Shown: piece by piece, positions 60,843 through 64,000 of the stretch
How positions within the stretch are numbered: the stretch's first letter is position 1
Layout: each line of letters starts with the position of its first letter
Source: Blautia sp. OF03-15BH
Lineage (GTDB): Bacteria; Bacillota; Clostridia; Lachnospirales; Lachnospiraceae
Reading direction: 5' to 3'
DNA length: 64,000 nucleotides
Assembly (NCBI RefSeq): GCF_003463065.1
Contig: NZ_QSCM01000001.1
Coordinates: 434,001 to 498,000, forward strand
Notes under the pieces: generated by a model
The model's input: the letters and a program-made list of their open reading frames with translations, nothing else
Database searches by the model: none
What the model was told of the DNA's origin: nothing
Made by a program: the position numbers and the translations under genes

Positions 60843-61382
60843 TTATATTTTAGCAAGATCCACATCTTTCTCTGTTAATTGCTTTTCTGCAATCTTCAAG
60901 TTACCATGAAATTCTTTTTCTAATCTTTTTCTTAAATTTACATAAGATGGACTAGCTTTTAAATTAGGAGTTGACGATGTAACTACAACTCTTCCATAAA
61001 CATGCGCTGTTGTTTTGAAAAAGTCTTTAAACTGCTCCAATGCTCCATTTATCTGTTTTAAAGAATGTGCGATATCTACCCCTTTTAATTCCACCAGTAC
61101 TGCATCTCTCGCCGCCGTATTTAAAACAAACAGATAATCGCACTTGCAAAGACCTGCATCAACTGATTTATCCAGAGAAATAATTCCACCATCCATTTTA
61201 TACAAAATCACATGATTCTTGTTTGTATTTTCAAGAATGTACTTCTTTTTTCTCTCCTCGCATTTCACATTTGACCTTTTATCTGAAGATGTTATACAGT
61301 TTTTGCTATCATTGACACATTTTTTTACTTTTTCTCCATTTAACTGACTCTCAACACATTCCGTTAAATGTCTACATTTCAT
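60843..61382 (-). CDS. Small PD-(D/E)xK-type nuclease candidate
   Basis: The product is 179 residues and not assigned to a named family. The central part has a nuclease-like core: Asp82 (CKCDYLFVL), then Glu98-Leu-Lys100 (VLVELKG) at the end of the next strand, and Gln110 in the following helix. This spacing is that of PD-(D/E)xK enzymes. The N-terminal 45 residues are Cys- and Lys-rich (Cys3, 9, 22, 29, 41). Its ATG overlaps the ATPase stop by four bases, with GGAG eight bases upstream, so the two proteins are made together, as in two-component defence systems. Confidence 0.6.
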   Translation of the reverse strand: MKCRHLTECVESQLNGEKVKKCVNDSKNCITSSDKRSNVKCEERKKKYILENTNKNHVILYKMDGGIISLDKSVDAGLCKCDYLFVLNTAARDAVLVELKGVDIAHSLKQINGALEQFKDFFKTTAHVYGRVVVTSSTPNLKASPSYVNLRKRLEKEFHGNLKIAEKQLTEKDVDLAKI

Positions 61383-62677
61383 CCTTCCATCTCCATAAGT
61401 TCTTCTAATTCTCTATTGGTAACCGAAGAAACTTCATCAATATAATCTGTATCTATCATGTGACTTTCCGAATCCATCAAACTTATCGGAACATCTGATT
61501 CACTAGTAAGTTTAAAAGCTGCAAATTTTTCAAAGGAAAGCCGTAAACTTTTAGGAATAACGGTTCTGTTTTTTCCTTTAAAGCGAGTCTCTATCTTATC
61601 TGAATACAGTAAAATATTTAATGAAGTCAAAATATAGGGGCTATGGGTTGTAATAACCACACTGCTGCCCGTCGAATTTGACATTAACGCCAGTAAATCA
61701 ACAACTTTCTTCTGGGCCAAAGGAAATAAATGTGCTTCCGGTTCTTCTACTATAAAGAAGCATTTTCTCTTTTCCAATATAAAAATAAAAGAAAGCATTA
61801 AAATCCATAATACTTCTTGCTGTCCAGAAGAACTATACATAAGTTTTACCCAATGATACTCATCAAAGTAAACTTTTTCACCATCTGTCTCGCTGGTATA
61901 ATCCGCTTTAAAAATTTCATGAATCAACTCATAGGCCATATCCAGAGAGCTGTTATTGATCTGACCACTGACCGTTTTTGTATATTCTTTCACAATGTCG
62001 GGAATCTTACTGCCAAAACGGTTTTTTGTATTTCTGATCAAGGTTATAAATTCCTGCATCGTCAAATCCATATCTGCAATGGAAAAGTCATGCAGCTGCT
62101 CTGACATCATTGCCAAAAGACTCCTGCCCGCCGGAACATAAACAATATCACGGTCATTCTCAAACAGTTTTTCAAGTCTTGCGCTTATCTGTTTTTTTAG
62201 CATAGCAAGTGCCGTCATGCTGTCTAAAACAGAGCTTATCTCCTTACTTTTCAGATCAACCAGATACATTTTCGCTGACTCATCAATAAGACCCTGTATG
62301 CTTTTTTTCAGAAAATCATCAAACAGAAAACGAACATAACCATCCCGATTTAATTGTATTACTACTTTCTTATCATTAAATATATATGTGATTTTAAATC
62401 GTGGCATATGAGTTGTCTTTCCAAAGCATCCCATAAACTGCCTGGTCAGATATTTTAAGTAAAGACTGTAATATTCATTTTCGTGATTATAAGTAAACTG
62501 ATTTGCATCCATCAAGAAATCCAAAGTATAATCTCTGATTTTCTGACAAAAATAGACGACTTTACAGATAGTACTTTTTCCAGACGCCTGTGCTCCTATA
62601 AAAAGCTGCATTTGTTTTTCCAAAGAAACCCTTGCTTCCTTTACAGGTCCAAAATTTTCTATATAGATTTCATTCAT
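61379..62677 (-). CDS. ABC/OLD-type AAA ATPase partner of the nuclease
   Basis: The product is 432 residues. It begins IYIENFGPV, with Walker A GAQASGKST at 28-36 after the usual N-terminal beta strands. The signature is YSSSGQQEVLWIL, Walker B is FFIVEEPEAHLFP and the H-loop is VITTHSPYILTSLN. This is the layout of RecF/OLD-like AAA_15/AAA_21 ATPases without a coiled-coil insertion or TOPRIM domain. Such ATPases pair with a nuclease in phage defence modules. It is preceded by a candidate TATAGT -10 (62720-62725). Confidence 0.85.
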   Translation of the reverse strand: MNEIYIENFGPVKEARVSLEKQMQLFIGAQASGKSTICKVVYFCQKIRDYTLDFLMDANQFTYNHENEYYSLYLKYLTRQFMGCFGKTTHMPRFKITYIFNDKKVVIQLNRDGYVRFLFDDFLKKSIQGLIDESAKMYLVDLKSKEISSVLDSMTALAMLKKQISARLEKLFENDRDIVYVPAGRSLLAMMSEQLHDFSIADMDLTMQEFITLIRNTKNRFGSKIPDIVKEYTKTVSGQINNSSLDMAYELIHEIFKADYTSETDGEKVYFDEYHWVKLMYSSSGQQEVLWILMLSFIFILEKRKCFFIVEEPEAHLFPLAQKKVVDLLALMSNSTGSSVVITTHSPYILTSLNILLYSDKIETRFKGKNRTVIPKSLRLSFEKFAAFKLTSESDVPISLMDSESHMIDTDYIDEVSSVTNRELEELMEMEG

Positions 62678-62719
62678 GCCACATCACCATCCTTCTAAGC
62701 CTGGAATCTTTTTTATTCT

Positions 62720-62725
62720 ACTATA
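62720..62725 (-). promoter_or_regulatory. Candidate -10 of the ATPase-nuclease operon
   Basis: On the minus strand TATAGT lies 43 bp upstream of the ATPase start; TTGTAG is 15 bp further, a short spacing. Read-through from the upstream gene is also possible. Confidence 0.35.
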
Positions 62726-62767
62726 CAGTTTTTTTCGCAACTACAAGGCTTCGCTATATCAATCTTT

Positions 62768-64000
62768 TTATCTCATAACCGCCACCAGATTTGTCTTATC
62801 AAAAATATTATTGTACTGGATGGTCTCATATTGTTCTAATATTTTTTTGTAGTCCTCCGGCAAATTTTCATCAATGGCAAACCATTGACCATTTTTATCC
62901 TGCACATTACCTCTATTGATAACTGGCAATGTTTCTTTGATTGTCAAAAGACTTTTTTCATATAAACTCATCTTCAAACCAGCTTTTTGAAGAATATAAG
63001 AACCAAAATAATTAGAACTCATATTTTCTTCTGTTGTCTCACAGAGATAATTACACCAGATTATATATGGGGTCATATATTTCTTTTCTAATTCTTCTAT
63101 TGTTAAATTTTCTTCCTTTTTCCCAAATAATTCATCATAAAATTCATCTTCAATAGCAGGTTGATGATCTCCGAACATAACTACCATTGTGGTTTCATTG
63201 AGATTTTTAAAATATTCCAGTAATCTTTTTAATTCTTGATCAGACACATTAATTGCTGAAAAATATGTTTCCGCAAGCGGATATTCTTTATCATAGTTTA
63301 AATCCACCGTAGGCACAAAATCACCAGAACTATCCTTATCATAACTCCCATGGTTTTGCATCGTAACACAAAACTCGAATAAACGCTCACCTTTATTTTT
63401 TGCTTCAACTTGTTGTATTATTTTATCATATGCACTTTTATCATCCGCACACCATCGCAGACAGCTAATTTTATCTTCCCAATTTTCCAGACAAAAGAAT
63501 TTATCAAACTGCATTTTTTGATATGCCACATTTCTATTCCAGTTTGTCCCATCAAATGGATGTAGAGCAATTGAGTAATATCCCTGCTGTCGCAACGTAT
63601 ACGTCAGTCCATACTCTGGATCGTGTGTATAAAATCCATATGCTGAACTTCCCGCAGGAAGAAATTGCTTTGAATTTCCAGTAAGAACTTCGTATTCTGT
63701 TTCTGCTGTTCCTCCTCCAAAAACAGGTACATAAAGATATCCCTTGCTGACATTATCAAGGCTTTTAATATATTGCAAAATAGAATCCTCAGTAGCTATT
63801 TCATTTATAACTTCCAAATTTGCAAAGCTTTCATTCATAATAACTATTATATTTTCAGGAACTATTAAGGTTTTCTCTTCCTTATCACTCGTTAGATTAT
63901 CAACAATCTCTTCAACATTTTTTATAGAATAACTTTTCGGTCGTTTTACCTTCATGTAATGTCCTTCTGCAAGAAGCGTATATATATACCCTTTTTCGTT
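62768..64000 (-). CDS. LTA-synthase-like sulfatase-fold protein (5' end outside window)
   Basis: At least 411 codons are present and the frame stays open to the window edge, so the gene is cut and its N-terminal membrane helices lie outside. The visible part is the extracellular alkaline-phosphatase/sulfatase fold: NIIVIMNESFANL with the expected nucleophile region (the Thr in FGGGTAETEYEVLTGN), TLRQQGYYSIALHPFDGTNWNR, MQNHGSYD and MFGDHQPAIED. These match lipoteichoic acid synthase and related glycerol-phosphate transferases. A Met at 63955 could be taken for a start but has no ribosome site and lies mid-domain. It is AT-rich. Confidence 0.88.
   Translation of the reverse strand, partial: NEKGYIYTLLAEGHYMKVKRPKSYSIKNVEEIVDNLTSDKEEKTLIVPENIIVIMNESFANLEVINEIATEDSILQYIKSLDNVSKGYLYVPVFGGGTAETEYEVLTGNSKQFLPAGSSAYGFYTHDPEYGLTYTLRQQGYYSIALHPFDGTNWNRNVAYQKMQFDKFFCLENWEDKISCLRWCADDKSAYDKIIQQVEAKNKGERLFEFCVTMQNHGSYDKDSSGDFVPTVDLNYDKEYPLAETYFSAINVSDQELKRLLEYFKNLNETTMVVMFGDHQPAIEDEFYDELFGKKEENLTIEELEKKYMTPYIIWCNYLCETTEENMSSNYFGSYILQKAGLKMSLYEKSLLTIKETLPVINRGNVQDKNGQWFAIDENLPEDYKKILEQYETIQYNNIFDKTNLVAVMR

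Noticed and set aside
63910..63955. Met at 63955 as the true start of the LTA-synthase-like gene
   Set aside because: The frame is open to the window edge with no stop, no ribosome site precedes this Met, and the family has N-terminal membrane helices that would lie outside the window.

Overview
The window looks like a chromosomal piece from an obligately anaerobic Clostridia member, most likely a Lachnospiraceae gut bacterium of the Blautia/Dorea/Ruminococcus type. The evidence is an oxygen-independent class III ribonucleotide reductase, strong AGGAGG-type ribosome sites, primary sigma factor RpoD, Firmicute-style surface proteins with a KTGD-type C-terminal anchor, LytR-CpsA-Psr and YfhO proteins, and moderate GC. 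No rRNA, tRNA, CRISPR array, prophage or complete insertion sequence was seen. The genus is an inference from gene content only.

Region 1 (1-10.6 kb) is mixed housekeeping: an ECF sigma factor with a repeat-rich partner of unknown function, a membrane-anchored polysaccharide deacetylase, an amidohydrolase, nrdD behind a tandem NrdR-box promoter, asnA, an esterase, dapF and a lysozyme-like wall enzyme. Region 2 (10.6-20.3 kb) has a CmpB-type membrane protein. It also has a leftward operon of an ICMT-like membrane protein, a GH3-family acyl-adenylating enzyme, a 7TM-GAF-GGDEF-HD-GYP signalling protein and a deacetylase-fold protein that lost its metal site. A large wall-anchored adhesin-like protein follows. 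Region 3 (20.6-28 kb) holds a compact four-gene operon (ArnC-like glycosyltransferase, ATP-grasp ligase, two small SMR-type transporters), then rpoD, a divergent clpX and an HtrA protease.

Region 4 (28-59.7 kb) is a surface polysaccharide locus. One leftward unit carries a polyprenyl-phosphate sugar transferase, an LCP ligase and a rhamnosyltransferase-like enzyme. A second, about 21 kb long, runs rfbB-rfbA-rfbC-wzm-wzt-methyltransferase-kinase-like protein-three giant two-domain glycosyltransferases-YfhO-aminotransferase-two more glycosyltransferases. It encodes dTDP-rhamnose supply, chain assembly, possible chain capping and ABC export. rfbD sits apart, beyond two secreted fibronectin-type proteins (one a papain-family protease) and a sugar nucleotidyltransferase. 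Region 5 (59.7-64 kb) is visibly AT-richer. It carries an acyltransferase, a two-gene ATPase plus PD-(D/E)xK-type nuclease pair that resembles a defence module, and the 3' part of an LTA-synthase-like gene that runs off the window.

The observations most worth checking are: (i) a methyltransferase gene overlapping a kinase-like, coiled-coil-tailed gene beside wzt, in the domain order of the Gram-negative O-antigen chain terminator WbdD; (ii) the ATPase/nuclease pair; (iii) the glycosyltransferase/ATP-grasp/SMR operon; (iv) a ClpX-like unfoldase lacking the RKH loop; (v) an IS66-type miniature element with 8-bp flanking repeats; and (vi) a helically phased 21-bp repeat array upstream of the rfb promoter.
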